A DNA stretch of 64,000 nt, taken from positions 62,001 through 126,000 of the forward strand of contig JAACJK010000073.1 of NCBI GenBank assembly GCA_013368325.1, read 5' to 3'. Positions within the stretch are counted from its first letter, which is position 1. Each line of letters begins with the position of its first letter. Shown piece after piece: positions 1-11,519 of the stretch. Source of the DNA: Ephemerocybe angulata. Lineage: Eukaryota > Basidiomycota > Agaricomycetes > Agaricales > Psathyrellaceae. Below the pieces are notes generated by a model. It did no database searches. It was not told the DNA's origin and worked only from the letters and a program-made list of their open reading frames with translations. The translations under genes and the position numbers were made by a program.

Positions 1-659
1 GTAAGGGGCAAATAATGCTCAGTATGGGTTGCACAAAGGGTACTCTCATGATACAAACCGCTTCTGATTTGAAAATGTGTCTATCTCTATTGGCAAATAA
101 TGTGATGGACGCGCAGCTTCTTGGACGTTATCTTGCGACCCAGACCAATTACAGCCACCCCAACAATCTTCAAACCTTTTACAACAACCACATTACGTGC
201 CCAGACAGGTCTGAAACCTCGTATGCCATCCCTGCCATCCGAGGACCTAGGCTCTCAAGCTGGAGGAGAGATTGGCCTGGCGTACACCCCCGGCGAGTTC
301 TCCGACGTCTTCCCAAACACCTGAGTTCCTGGATCTGGGTCACCGAAGACACCCCTTCACCGACATACCTACTGCACCAAACGAGCAGCGCGCATTCTGC
401 GACGCCTTCACACACACGAAGACCACCGCCATACTCATCTTTGTCGACAATCATTTTGCCCTTTACTTCGGGAGCGGAATTCATGTCGACCTCTTCCGCG
501 TTTGATATCTGAGATATCCACGCTTAGAAGAAAGTGACGTATCCCGTCGACGATTATCCGCTACCAATTCGCTACAGAAAGTCCGTGTCCGTCGCCCGTA
601 ATGCTTGCATTGGGCCCAACTAACTCGCTACGTTTAAGCTACTAGCTACAGTAACAACC
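1..659. other. No gene recognised
   Basis: Short overlapping open frames exist on both strands, but none shows a recognisable domain, a believable splice structure or a signal peptide. I see no repeat that recurs elsewhere in the window. It may be the 3' flank of a gene lying outside the window. Confidence 0.4.
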
Positions 660-711
660 GGTTCTATAGTGTAGTGGTTATCACTCGAGATTCTGATTCT
701 CTCAAATTCTC

Positions 712-1871
712 GGCTCGCCGCTCATGTCAGTAGCTGCAACTGCAACTGCAACTGGAAAATTATGTAATCAATGTCGTGAGAATAATCTGCTAAGTCTGGT
801 CACCTCCGTGTTTCTCTTCCACCTCGTCGTACAATTTCCCTATTTCTATCTTCCATTGAGACCCATTGACACTATCCTTCTATACTACTTTTTCCTCAAC
901 TGAATACACTATTGAATCCATAGACCTACGCAGACCCCACAAAGACCCCATGGAACCCACTCAAGCCTTGAGAATCACGATCACCTAAGCGCTACGCGGT
1001 ACACCTCCTACTACTCACGCCGAGTCCTCCACTTCCACACCTAATCCCAATACCATTCCCTCAGCTGCTTCCAACATGTCTTGACAACCGTTACCTCAGC
1101 GCCAACTACTCGCGTCGATGCTCAGAATAGGCCACCCCGGTCCCCCGCCCATTTCAAGTGCATTTCAGATTGGCCGCAGAGCGGGAGCACATGGAGAAGT
1201 TGTCAAGAAAGAGGGTGCGGAAAACCTACCAACCACGCGAACCTGTAAAGTGCAGCAACCGAGGCCCAAGGCAGTGCTACAAATGTGGGTCATTTGATTG
1301 CAAGGGGAAGAAGGCAAGAAGAAGGTCCCGAAGATATGTCCCAATCCATGCCAGGATTGCAAGAAGAAGTGCTGGGATGCGTGGGATTGAGTTGAAGATG
1401 CGCTATAGCTTATTACTGCTCTCCGTTATGTATTCAAACTTGTTTTAATCTTACACTTTGAGTTGCCAGTCTTCAAGAATCAAGAGTGGATCTTGACTGC
1501 TCGGTTTGTCCTCTCCTGGCACTGATGTGATTCAATCTCTTCATCGCATCTAATCTACGCGAGTAGCAGGTCCCCGAATGGGAGTTATAGATAGTTTTTC
1601 GGGGAAATAACACGCCAGTAGCATGCGTATCCATCAGAATCCCGCCCCGTTTGGACGAATCAAAATAAACCTCAAGAATACTGCCCAAAGGAATACCCGC
1701 TGGGCTCCCGATATTGTGCACGGCGTAGGTTGTCGCAAACTCAATTTCACACTGAAAGTGAGCTATACTGAGCTCTATCTCCTCCTCCCTCCTCCTCCCC
1801 CTTCCTCTTTTGGAATTCAATTTCGTTTAGTTATTTATTCTATTTCTAGCTACACACACCAGTAGCGAGCC
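712..1871 (+). mobile_element. Inverted-repeat DNA transposon, copy 1
   Basis: This 1160-bp element begins GGCTCGC and ends GCGAGCC, a short perfect terminal inverted repeat. Together with copy 2 it is flanked by an 8-bp target duplication (AAATTCTC), the duplication size of hAT-type and KDZ/Zisupton-type elements. No transposase is encoded, so it is non-autonomous. Internal frames at 1158-1448 (+) and 1473-1820 (-) are short. Around 1250-1400 the + strand keeps cysteine-rich coding traces in two adjacent frames: a CYKCGSFDCKGKK stretch, then a shifted CPNPCQDCKKKC stretch near 1338-1376. This suggests a decayed gene fragment with a frameshift. Superfamily assignment beyond the duplication size is inference. 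Confidence 0.75.
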
Positions 1872-1877
1872 ATTCTC

Positions 1878-3030
1878 GGCTCGCCGCTCATGTCAGTAGC
1901 TGCAACTGCAACTGCAACTGGAAAATTATGTAATCAATGTCGTGAGAATAATCTGCTAAGTCTGGTGTGTTTCTCTTCCACCTCGTCGTACAATTTCCCT
2001 ATTTCTATCTTCCATTGAGACCCATTGACACTATCCTTCTATACTACTTTTTCCTCAACTGAATACACTATTGAATCCATAGACCTACGCAGACCCCACA
2101 AAGACCCCATGGAACCCACTCAAGCCTTGAGAATCACGATCACCTAAGCGCTACGCGGTACACCTCCTACTACTCACGCCGAGTCCTCCACTTCCACACC
2201 TAATCCCAATACCATTCCCTCAGCTGCTTCCAACATGTCTTGACAACCGTTACCTCAGCGCCAACTACTCGCGTCGATGCTCAGAATAGGCCACCCCGGT
2301 CCCCCGCCCATTTCAAGTGCATTTCAGATTGGCCGCAGAGCGGGAGCACATGGAGAAGTTGTCAAGAAAGAGGGTGCGGAAAACCTACCAACCACGCGAA
2401 CCTGTAAAGTGCAGCAACCGAGGCCCAAGGCAGTGCTACAAATGTGGGTCATTTGATTGCAAGGGGAAGAAGGCAAGAAGAAGGTCCCGAAGATATGTCC
2501 CAATCCATGCCAGGATTGCAAGAAGAAGTGCTGGGATGCGTGGGATTGAGTTGAAGATGCGCTATAGCTTATTACTGCTCTCCGTTATGTATTCAAACTT
2601 GTTTTAATCTTACACTTTGAGTTGCCAGTCTTCAAGAATCAAGAGTGGATCTTGACTGCTCGGTTTGTCCTCTCCTGGCACTGATGTGATTCAATCTCTT
2701 CATCGCATCTAATCTACGCGAGTAGCAGGTCCCCGAATGGGAGTTATAGATAGTTTTTCGGGGAAATAACACGCCAGTAGCATGCGTATCCATCAGAATC
2801 CCGCCCCGTTTGGACGAATCAAAATAAACCTCAAGAATACTGCCCAAAGGAATACCCGCTGGGCTCCCGATATTGTGCACGGCGTAGGTTGTCGCAAACT
2901 CAATTTCACACTGAAAGTGAGCTATACTGAGCTCTATCTCCTCCTCCCTCCTCCTCCCCCTTCCTCTTTTGGAATTCAATTTCGTTTAGTTATTTATTCT
3001 ATTTCTAGCTACACACACCAGTAGCGAGCC
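1878..3030 (+). mobile_element. Inverted-repeat DNA transposon, copy 2
   Basis: This 1153-bp element is nearly identical to copy 1 and lies head-to-tail with it, separated by 6 bp (ATTCTC, 1872-1877) that resemble the target-duplication sequence. The only difference I found is a 7-bp indel: copy 1 has CACCTCC at about 804-810, which copy 2 lacks. The internal frames repeat exactly at an offset of 1159 bp (2317-2607 + and 2632-2979 -). The near-identity implies a very recent duplication. Confidence 0.75.
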
Positions 3031-3374
3031 AAATTCTCGAAACCCAGGTTCGATCCCTGGTAGGACCTGACTTTTTGGATTTCGTTCGTCAAGCGTCGAA
3101 CTTTGAAGACCACGTTTGTGCACGGCGAAATGAAGATTCTAAACAACCGCTGTATTTCATTTTCGACTTGCAAGTGGCGAGACGAGCCAAAATGCCCCTA
3201 CTTGTCAAAGCAAGGGAATGTTGAAAATGGGCCGATAGTATCTAGCGCACTCCATCTACTTTATTGATGCACTAACTGAACAAAAGTCTTCATTCCACAG
3301 ATACCATTGGCCGAACAACCCCGCAGAAGAGTCGGCAGAGCAGTAGGCTCAAAATCGGCAACAGCGCAGCATAT

Positions 3375-4140
3375 CGTCATCATCGGCGCCCACTCGTTCA
3401 ACCCGCCCGACCTCAAAGACTTCGAGTCACCCAAGCTATCAATAGGTCACCGGGCCAATCGTCCACTCGCCTCAAGGACTGAATACAGCCTGTAGGACGA
3501 TGAACGAGTAGCTCTGCACAGGGGTGGGGTGACGCGAAGAGACATACAGAGAATCGGGAACGCGCTCAGGTTCGGAAAGGAGTGGGTGGGTCCGTCGAAC
3601 GGCGCTATTCCTATTCCATACACTCGTTCAACTCCCCCAATCTCAAGACTGCCCGCAACGCCTTCCTCCATTCTCAAATGGGCTTCAAGTCACACATGCC
3701 CAAGAGCGACATGCAAATCGCCCACTCGCCTCAAGGACTGGAAACAGCCTGTACGATGATGAACGAGTAGCACTGCATTGGGATGGGTGACGCGAAGAGA
3801 CATGCAAAGAACCGGGAACGCGCTCAGGTTCGCGGAAAGGAATGGACGAGGCGGATGTCACACATTCATGAGTCTATCGCACCCTCCCGCCCACTCGTTC
3901 GGCTCCTCCGAACTCAAGACTTCCTGCAACGCCCTCCCCCCGTTCTCGAATGGCTTCAAATCACACATACCGGCTCCAATGTCAACCGTCCACACTGGAC
4001 TGGATAAAGCCTGTACGACGATGAACGAGTCGCTGATGGATAGGACGGTGTGACGCGAAGAGACATGCAAAGAAGCGGGAACGCGCTCAGGTTCGGGAAA
4101 GCTGTGGACGAGTCCGTCGAACGGCCGCTATTCCACGCCC
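3375..4140 (+). repeat. ~260-bp imperfect tandem repeat, about three units
   Basis: A segment reading GATGAACGAGT...GACGCGAAGAGACAT...GGGAACGCGCTCAGGTTCG recurs near 3500, 3757 and 4020, spaced about 259 and 263 bp. A second landmark, CACTCGTTC, recurs near 3391, 3624 and 3893. The short open frames here are by-products of the repeat, not conserved between units in one frame, so I do not call genes. Confidence 0.75.
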
Positions 4141-5320
4141 GCCAACACCACTACTCGAGTCGTAGACGAGAACCTGGTTGGTAGACGCATGACCAGAGAC
4201 AAGAAGAATCCAAACGACCAAGTCCAACAGAATATCGGCCATCGTCAACGGTCTCTAGTGGGGTCGTAGGCTACGAGCCCGTCCGTCGGAGACAACAAAC
4301 TAACTTCGTCGCGCTAGACTCTAGAGATCGAAGAAGCGATCGATCCGCTCAAAGAAATCCGGACAACCGGGCGCAGACGAAAGATAGATCGACCCCTCAC
4401 ATGCAGCTCTGAATCTCCGGCGCGGAACCCGCTTCGTCGTCCCAGACCCGACTTATTGATTCGTTACGAAGAGAAGGAAGGCGAACAAAGGAGTGTCAGC
4501 GTCCCCCGGTCTGACAGAAACACCGCGCAGTGAAGTGAAGGAAGTCTCGACACCTCCTCAAGATCGACGAGGGGTTCGGGGAGTTACTGTAGCGCCGGAG
4601 GACACCATGATGCATGGACATGCCCTTCCTATCCCCATGTGAGGGCAACGTCCAGTCTGGCGCAGGCTCGACGTCTCCGCGACCGGTACGGACAGAGATT
4701 GGAGTGGGGACTGAGGAAGAGAGGGAAGAAGGTGGATTCAACCGACACAGCCCGAAGACGAAAACGCACCGCTTTCGATACAGTAGACCTCAGACCCCAG
4801 CCACGGTAAGACTTGTCCCAACTTCTCCTACCCCACGGACTACGCATGCCATCCCGAGCAAGAGCGTACGTCGACCGATGGATCAGATAACGAAACCAAC
4901 CGCCGTGCACGATAGATTCCTTGATCGCCCTCCATAAGCGATACCACGGTCGGTCAGATAGAGAGAGTGGGTGTCTCCCATTAGCGCGGCGTGTTCTGGG
5001 GCCAAGGAACGAGGATGGAGGCTAGCGATGGATGTGGGGTGCGATGACAGGAAGGCGCGTGTCGGTTCCGCCCAAACGCTCTTCGGCAGATGCCGTCCGA
5101 TGATTCCCACGAATGCATAGGGCACCTTTGGGCGTTTAAAGGGTTGTAGTCATTCACCGAACACGAAGAGCTTAGCTATTTTCGCTCATACCCAACATGT
5201 ACCCTCCGTTGACGATGAGCCGATTGCCCGGACGGAGGATAGGGATAGATACTATTTCATCTCTTAATCAATCGGCATGCCTCTGAATCGAACTTGGGAC
5301 CAGGGGGCGCGTGAACTTTT
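4141..5320. other. No gene recognised
   Basis: The sequence is GC-rich with short overlapping frames on both strands (for example 4614-4937 +) that lack domains or splice structure. I see nothing supportable. Confidence 0.4.
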
Positions 5321-6235
5321 CCCGTGCTCACTCTGGGCGCTTGAGGCTGAGAGTGGGCAGGCGCTCAATTTCTCGCCTCAACCAACATCTCAGGTCAGGC
5401 ATACTGTAGCTTGAGCAGAGCACACTCGTCACCAAACAAACCATCCCAAGTTCCCCACTCCCACTCAATCTGGGTCATCCCCCAGCCTTGCAAAAAGAAA
5501 GAAACCCCACAAAAAGAAGGAAGGGAGAGGGATCGGGCCAACCGAAGCTGGCTTTAAACTCTTTTTTGTTACGGTTGAGCTACCGATCCGCGTAAAGACA
5601 AGCTCGTATTCGATATATGTATACCCACCCGCCCCCGATCACAAAACCCGATGAGGAGTCAGTCGATCGGTGTGAACCAACGTAACCGGGCGGAGCCGAA
5701 GAGTCCCGAAAGTAACTTGCGCCCGTCAGGCCCAACCACTATCGATAGGTGTGGATGCTCAAAAGACGCTCGTACATACACCTAGATCTCCTCCATCGAA
5801 ACATGACGCCGATATAGCTGCCAGCGTCCACGCAGAGGTAGACTTCTCAGCGCACTGAGATATACTCACCTCAAACTCAAGTAAAAAACTACTGTAACTC
5901 AATGGGCGACTCCAGGGCTCAAATTAGGCCTTACTTATCTCAGGCTCCGCCCCGTACAGGACCCCGAAGGCGGTCTCGCTCGACACTGCAAGATCACTGG
6001 CAAATGCACGCTCAGCTCAGGTCATGCAACAACCGACACTTAAATTACCCTCAGCCATATTGCGCTCAACTTATCCTCAGCTTGAGTCGTACTCCACTTA
6101 CTCCCAGATCCTCAGCCTAAGCTCAACTCATGTAGCCGAACTCGGGCTCAGCTCAATACTCAAGGTCATTCAACAATCTTCTCAAGAGTCAATTCCAAGC
6201 TCGGCGTAATACTCAGCTCAAGGTCATCTCAACTG
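5320..6235 (+). repeat. CTCA/GCTCA-rich low-complexity tract
   Basis: The pentamer GCTCA and its variants recur irregularly, densest at 5865-6235. Longer words also repeat: ACTCAAGGTCAT-like near 6155 and CAGCTCAAGGTCAT-like near 6212. This looks like a degraded minisatellite. No coding frame is supported. Confidence 0.5.
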
Positions 6236-6970
6236 AAGTGCAGGATATGCTAAGGATAGAGCGTCCTAAACGTGAAAAGTATCCGAGTCCGCACACCTGT
6301 AACTAAACCTCGAGAAACTCCAGACCGGTTCAACGGAAACGAAAGTCATGCGAAAAAGGCATAAGAAGTTCGGATTCCGTAATGTAAGCAAAGCAACATT
6401 CCAAAATGCAAATAAAGAGGATAAGATCGGAGCCTGCATTCGGTGCTAGATATCTGCTGTTTCGCTCTGGAGCACGTACTGCGCTTCTCAAATAACGAAT
6501 ATGTGATGCGGCTTTGCACACAAACCACAGGGATCGAAGACCATGCACAGTAATCGATATCGCCCCGGAGCGTCGAATACATCTGTTTTAACATGCAAAC
6601 AGACCAGCAAGTAAAAGTACGGCTATGCATGCCCTCTCTGACATTTATTTAGGGCACTATATCTAACTTTGGCAGCTCGGTGTAGCGGAACCTGCCTCCA
6701 TGGGGCGGGAGATTTTCAGTAACGCCAGATCCGTACGTCTCCGTACGGGATTCGAAGAGCAAAATTGGGGTCTTGAACAGCCTTTCTGGTCACAGATGAT
6801 CCCACTCCTATACGCCAAGGATTATGGTAAACCAGACCAACATGCTTAGGTCATATATCCGTCCGTCGCACTTTCTTAAAAGGCGTCAGCATACCTGCAA
6901 AGAAAGCCCCATACCACAACTTCCACAGCCTTCTTAGCTCGACACCACTCCAGTCCATACTCTTCTCAAT
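6236..6970. other. Non-coding stretch upstream of the Kre9-like gene
   Basis: No conserved frame is seen. The last ~150 bp form the presumed promoter of the secreted-protein gene starting at 6971. I see no clear TATA box. Confidence 0.4.
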
Positions 6971-7486
6971 ATGCGTGCAGGCTCCTTCATCCTCGCCTCC
7001 ATCGCCTTCTTCACCAGCGCCGTCTCCGCTGCACCCGCCGACGTCTTCGTCCCCCACATCACCGCACCCATCGCCGGCGATGTTTGGAAAGTCGGGAGCA
7101 CCCAGGAGGTCACCTGGTACGTCCCCCACTTAAGGAAATTGGCACCGAAACAGACGGGCCGTCCTAATAGCTCACCTCTTGCTATCTCTCAGGGATACCT
7201 CTAACGCCCCTGGGCAAATCAGCAACCCCGAGGGAAAGATCTACTTGAAGCACGTTACCCAGGGCACCATTCTGCTTGACTCGCCCCTTGCCACTGGCTT
7301 CAGCATCCTTGAAGGCAAGCAAGCCGTCCAGGTTCCCAACGTTGCTGCAGGACCCTACCAGATTGTCTGTGAGTTATGTTTCGTCGACTCCATAGCTGTT
7401 TTCAGGAGTGCTAACTGGGAATGGCTTTCTTTCAAGTGTTCGGAGACTCTGGAAATACCAGCCCCACGTTCCAGGTCGTTGCTTAA
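6971..7486 (+). CDS. Small secreted Kre9/Knh1-like protein
   Basis: Three exons (6971-7116, 7193-7368, 7437-7486) encode 123 aa. Both introns have GT-AG ends and branch-like CTAAT/CTAAC motifs (7163 region and 7411 region). Residues 1-20 form a signal peptide with a hydrophobic core and an AVSA-AP cleavage site. The mature part opens with ITAPIAGDVWKVGSTQEVTW, which matches the P-x-x-G-x-x-W-x-x-G-x-x-x-x-V-T-W signature of the Kre9/Knh1 N-terminal (Ser/Thr-rich membrane-anchored) domain family. It ends in a short beta-rich segment, FGDSGNTSPTFQVVA. Family members are cell-wall or extracellular proteins linked to beta-1,6-glucan. This one lacks the Ser/Thr-rich tail and GPI signal, so it should be freely secreted. 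Its exact role is unknown. Confidence 0.85.
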
Positions 7487-7604
7487 GCTCCACAATCTAC
7501 CGTCGCTTAGTAGTCCTACCGTTCCTAATTATAATGCAATGGTGTATATAATTTAGGGGCTCAATTATCTATATAATTGATTATGATAAGGGATGAGCTC
7601 TCAA

Positions 7605-8260
7605 CCACTGCGTCACCAGGTGACGCATCATTTTTGCAACTGGCCCTTCTAATGAGAACAATTTGAAGTTTGCAGTTTGCCTTCTAGTGAGAAGGCTCAG
7701 AGGGGCCTCTAACTTAGAAGGCTCCTGCCTCCCTGCACATTCTCGATACAGCACCGCCTCCTCCCATCCTAGTTCAGTATCCCCATTGCTCACGTCTCTT
7801 TTGGGACTTGAAAATTTCATCGCCGCGCATCCATCGCAGGAACTAAATCAAAACGCCTTATTTTTCATTACCTCAACCTGTATCCTACGTAGAACGGGCG
7901 CAAATAAAAAACAATACTAATAATATGGGATGCTGCTTCAGCGTACACGGTTAGGGGTCGGTTAGGGTTTTAGGGTTTCTGCGGGCGACTGCCCGCACCC
8001 GCGAAGCGGGTAGGGTTTGGGTTAGGGCCGTTTAATGTTAGGGCTACGGATGTCAATTTCTCTAGTGCCTCTTGAGGCGCGCCTTTAGGGTTCGCGCCTT
8101 GGCGCGCGTGCACGCCTTCCTCTTTAGGCAGTTGTTAGGTAAGCTTTGCAAAAATCGTTCTAAGCTAGAGGCTTCTCATTAGAAGTCAAACTGCAAACTT
8201 CAAATCCTTCTCATTAGAAGGGCCAGTTGCAAACATTACGTGTCAGCGACTGACTGCGTA
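7605..8260. mobile_element. MITE with ~70-bp terminal inverted repeats
   Basis: The left end (7634-7705) reads TTTGCAACTGGCCCTTCTAA, then TTTGAAGTTTGCAGTTTG. The reverse complement of 8165-8237 gives the same words in the same order with few mismatches. Weaker similarity continues outward to about 7605 and 8260, so the exact termini and target duplication are not fixed. The interior has no transposase. It holds several TTAGGG/TAGGGTTT units (7948-8036) and GCGCGCC-rich hairpins. The 7581-7820 (-) and 7663-7920 (+) frames are incidental. Confidence 0.75.
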
Positions 8261-9969
8261 CCTAGACGTAATACGGCGGGGACGAATAAGATACATTTGA
8301 TGTGCACAGAGGGAGGGATCCGGGGAGTTGGACTTGATAGTGCGTAGAAAGCTCCTTGGGATCTGCTTACATTGAGAGAAAGTAACTAAGGAATCGAAAC
8401 GGGAAGGACCCGCTATATAGAGCGTCGGGGATACCCGACGGAACTCGGATGGTTACGAATAGGGGCTCTAAGCGCCCCAGCGCAATGGTGACGTGATCTG
8501 GGTGTAGCCCGATCGCGTTCCCTACATCGGCAGTTAGGCTTGACCTGTGACTCACTGGGATACTTTGAAGTGCCTCATGAGACCTATGTTTGCTGGCCCT
8601 TTCAACCTTTATTGCGACGGTTCACTCAATGCTACTCGGTACGTCGTACCTGTACCGTATTACCTGCCAGTGCCATAGCTAGCTCAGTACGCGTGTAGTA
8701 TGTAAGGTGACCTAAAGGACACCACTCTGTGATACCTAGTGGGCGCCAGATAGGGCTCCAGGATGGATTTTATTTTTCAAAAGCAACCTCGCCTCTCCAA
8801 ACGAGACCGAGCTAGGCTAACTAATATGGTGAGTATACATACATCAATGAGAAATGACTGATACCCGTCCTCATAGGAATCACAGTGATCTGGATGCATG
8901 CGCTGTGCTTGAGATGCCTGCTGTGAGGATGGCGTCGCGGCTACGCGCCGACACCATCTGATCCGCCCTCCATTCCCTGCGGCCCAACCATATTGCGAGC
9001 ACCCGACCTCGGACGATGACCGACCCGCCGCGGGCGGTCTCGTACTCATTTCTTAGTCAGCTAGTCTCTACTTCTACGTATATAAGGCTCCTTTGTACCT
9101 ACTGGTTCGTTAGTTCGCTCTGCCCCGAGCTCATCCCTCCATCCGTCCCCAAATACCATTCTCCTTTGCTCGCACTGTCCCGCGGATCGTTCCTACCCCC
9201 CATCGAACTCGAGAGACGACATGTCTGCGCCCAGACGGTCTCGTTCTCCTACACTGCCATACTCCGCGTTGGAAGCGCGTTTTCAGATTAGGCGCCCATC
9301 TCGCAGCCATAGTCGCACGGTCCAACAGCCTCTGATCGATATTAACTCAGAGACGTACCTCACTTATACGTACCTCACTTATTACTTATGCGACAGAAGA
9401 CAACAGTCCAAGGCTAGGGTCCCTAGTACATCTAAGGATCACGCCGGGATTCGATCAAGGGGAAGGTAACAGGAGAGAACTTGGCTTACCTTTTCCAGTA
9501 TGCCACAGCCACGTTCGCAATTTACGACCATCCATCGAGGCTTGTGCCGGCAAGTTCATACTCACACCGCAATTAAGCGTTCCCCAAGAAGTATATCGAG
9601 TTTTGCGCCCCAGTACGGCGGCCTCATGTTTGACGGTTTAGGACCGTCTTCCTGCATAGAGCGCGTTTAGATAAGGGACATGTTGAATATTGACCGCGAT
9701 ACTTCAATCAATCACCTGTTTCTTCCCGAAAACAACCTTAGTTTTGTAGTTGATATATAAGCGCCCATTCAGATGTGATTGTCACCGCACCGCCTCATCG
9801 TATAGGTGGGTGATTAAGATGAAGTATACACGAGACGCAGACTGCAGTCGGGTGAAATTAAATGCGCAGTGTCCTCGCCAGATACTATTCACCGAGAAAG
9901 GCTTGGATGGCAGACGTGATATAATATAAAGCACAAGACCTCAGCAGCAACGTCATTGAGTCACACCCC
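8261..9969. other. No gene recognised
   Basis: Frames up to ~90 codons occur on both strands but show no domain, signal peptide or consistent introns. The final ~200 bp should hold the promoter of the membrane-protein gene at 9970. Confidence 0.4.
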
Positions 9970-11519
9970 ATGCTGGATCGTAAGTACACTTATACAGGAT
10001 CTCTAGTTCGACGCTGAACAGGGTTAATCCAGGTGCGACACACGCCTGGCGGAAATGGGGCCAACGCACCCAGCTCGTCTTATTCCTTCTCCTCGGTACA
10101 GGTCTCTCAGCCGCGCACCATCTTCTGTGCAGAGCACTTCACGGAACGCCCATCCGCCGGGGCGAATTTCGGCTTCTCGGAACGACACTGGCGTACCAGA
10201 CGCTCGTGAGCGCAGGTAGCAACGCCATCGCCCTTTTCATCAAATACTGCTTCTCAGCTACCATCTCAGTCGCCTTCAGCCAGCACTTCTGGCACACCAT
10301 CCCGCCCTTCTCCTCAAAGGGGCGCATCATACCCGCCACCCCTCGCACGCACACAAAGTCAAGACAACAAGAGCTCGAAGACATCGATGCCCCAATAACC
10401 GCAGCGAGCGGGAACCCCTTCCTCCCCTCATCCATCAAGACATGGCTCCTCTCCCCCGGCCTCGCTACGACATCCCTCCTCATGCTCCTCCTCGTGCTCA
10501 TCCCCACATTCGCTCCGGGCTCCATCCGCGTCATCACCCCCGACTTCGGCGTACCCAGTCCCTGCACAATCCAATCACCCAACATCAGCCTCGTCGACAC
10601 CGACCGGAACACGCAAATGGCGACCTTCGCGAACACAGTCATTATCTCCGGCTCGTACCTCCCCATCCCGAGCCCCTGCGGGCGCTGCGCCTACAACGTC
10701 ACCTTCGTCGGCACCTCCTTCCAATGCACCCCAGACGCAACATACAACTTCAGCGGCTTCAAAAACACGTCCACCGATCTCTCCATCTACCGCGGCACGC
10801 TCGACATCAAAGACCCCGACGGCTTCCTCAGAGTCGCCACACGCGGAGGAACCATCTCCGCCCCAACCAACGCCCGCGCCGTCCGATGCAGCGCGCACTC
10901 AACCGTATACACTATCCGCGTCTGGCACAACGCCACCTCATGGATCGAGCCACTCAGCTCTACCGTCCTCACCCAACTCGACTTCCAAATCCTCAGAGTC
11001 CTCCCAGATCGCCAGATCCAGCTCGACGGCCTCTCCACCTTCGCCGTCGCGCTTGGGCTAGCACTGAACGGCGGCGTAACATACAACACGTCCGACGCAG
11101 CCGTCATCTCCCCCCTCCCAGTGCCCTTCAGCCCCCTCTTCCATATGGAGGACCAGAACATCACCGACATCGCCTTCAGCTGGCCGGACATGGAGACGGC
11201 GCTGCCCTCGCTCATGCAGAACTTGACTTTCAGCCTCCTTTCCCGCCAATTCCGCGCCAGGAGAACGGCCGGCTCGTCGTACTTCACGGAGAGCCCAGGA
11301 TTGTGTTGGACGACACAGCCGATATACGAGTATACGGCGTGGCGGCTGTTGACGATATACGGGATGGGGTGGGGCGCGGCGGCTGTGTGGCTTGTCCTTG
11401 GGTTCTGGCACGTTGGAAGGAATGGGAGGGAGCGGGATTTGACGTTTTCGAATCTGGTGGAGGGGTTGGATATTTCGAAGTCTAAGCATAAGCGTAGAGA
11501 ACACCGCCGTCCGTCGTAA
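9970..11519 (+). CDS. Fungal membrane protein with a large lumenal/extracellular region
   Basis: Exon 1 (9970-9979) is only 10 nt. After an intron of 53 nt, exon 2 (10033-11519) completes a 498-aa protein. The start is the only ATG that splices in frame: exon 2 is open well upstream of any internal ATG. Hydrophobic segments are LVLFLLLGTGLSAAHHLL, a second around ALFIKYCFSATISVAF, a third around TSLLMLLLVLIPTFA, and one near the C-terminus (YGMGWGAAAVWLVLGFWHVG). Between the third and fourth lies a ~290-residue loop with several N-x-S/T sites. The tail is basic. The layout (SAAHHLL, then a polar helix, then a TM with SVAFSQHFW) resembles a conserved fungal membrane family often mis-annotated in ascomycetes as formylmethionine deformylase-like. 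No enzymatic motif is visible. Confidence 0.8.

Larger units (their letters stand above)
660..3067 (+). tRNA. tRNA-Gln (CUG), split by a transposon dimer
   Basis: The two halves of an intron-containing tRNA-Gln gene lie 2.3 kb apart. The 5' part (660-696) has acceptor strand GGTTCTA, D-arm 669-684, anticodon stem strand 686-690 and anticodon CTG at 693-695. The 3' part (3034-3067) has base 38, anticodon stem strand 3035-3039, a perfect CCAGG/CCTGG T-arm around TTCGATC, and acceptor strand TAGGACC. GGTTCTA pairs with TAGGACC with one G-U. Without the insert, the gene would carry a 10-nt intron (697-706) one base 3' of the anticodon, the canonical position. Insertion duplicated 8 bp (704-711 and 3031-3038), which regenerates the whole 3' exon. 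Both exons are therefore intact around an intron enlarged to about 2337 nt. The A box (about 667-680) and B box (about 3048-3058) are now far apart, and T-runs inside the insert could stop RNA polymerase III, so the gene is probably silent. Confidence 0.85.

Noticed and set aside
5270..5330. tRNA-like T-arm word on the minus strand
   Set aside because: The flanking bases do not form a T-stem and no anticodon arm or acceptor pairing can be built.
7948..8036. TTAGGG units as a sign of a chromosome end
   Set aside because: Only a few interrupted units are present, and they lie inside an inverted-repeat element with ordinary genes on both sides.
10442..11485. 347-codon frame overlapping the membrane-protein gene
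   Set aside because: It is the +1 shadow of the coding exon, rich in Arg/His/Pro, with no domain. The frame used has TM helices and glycosylation sites.
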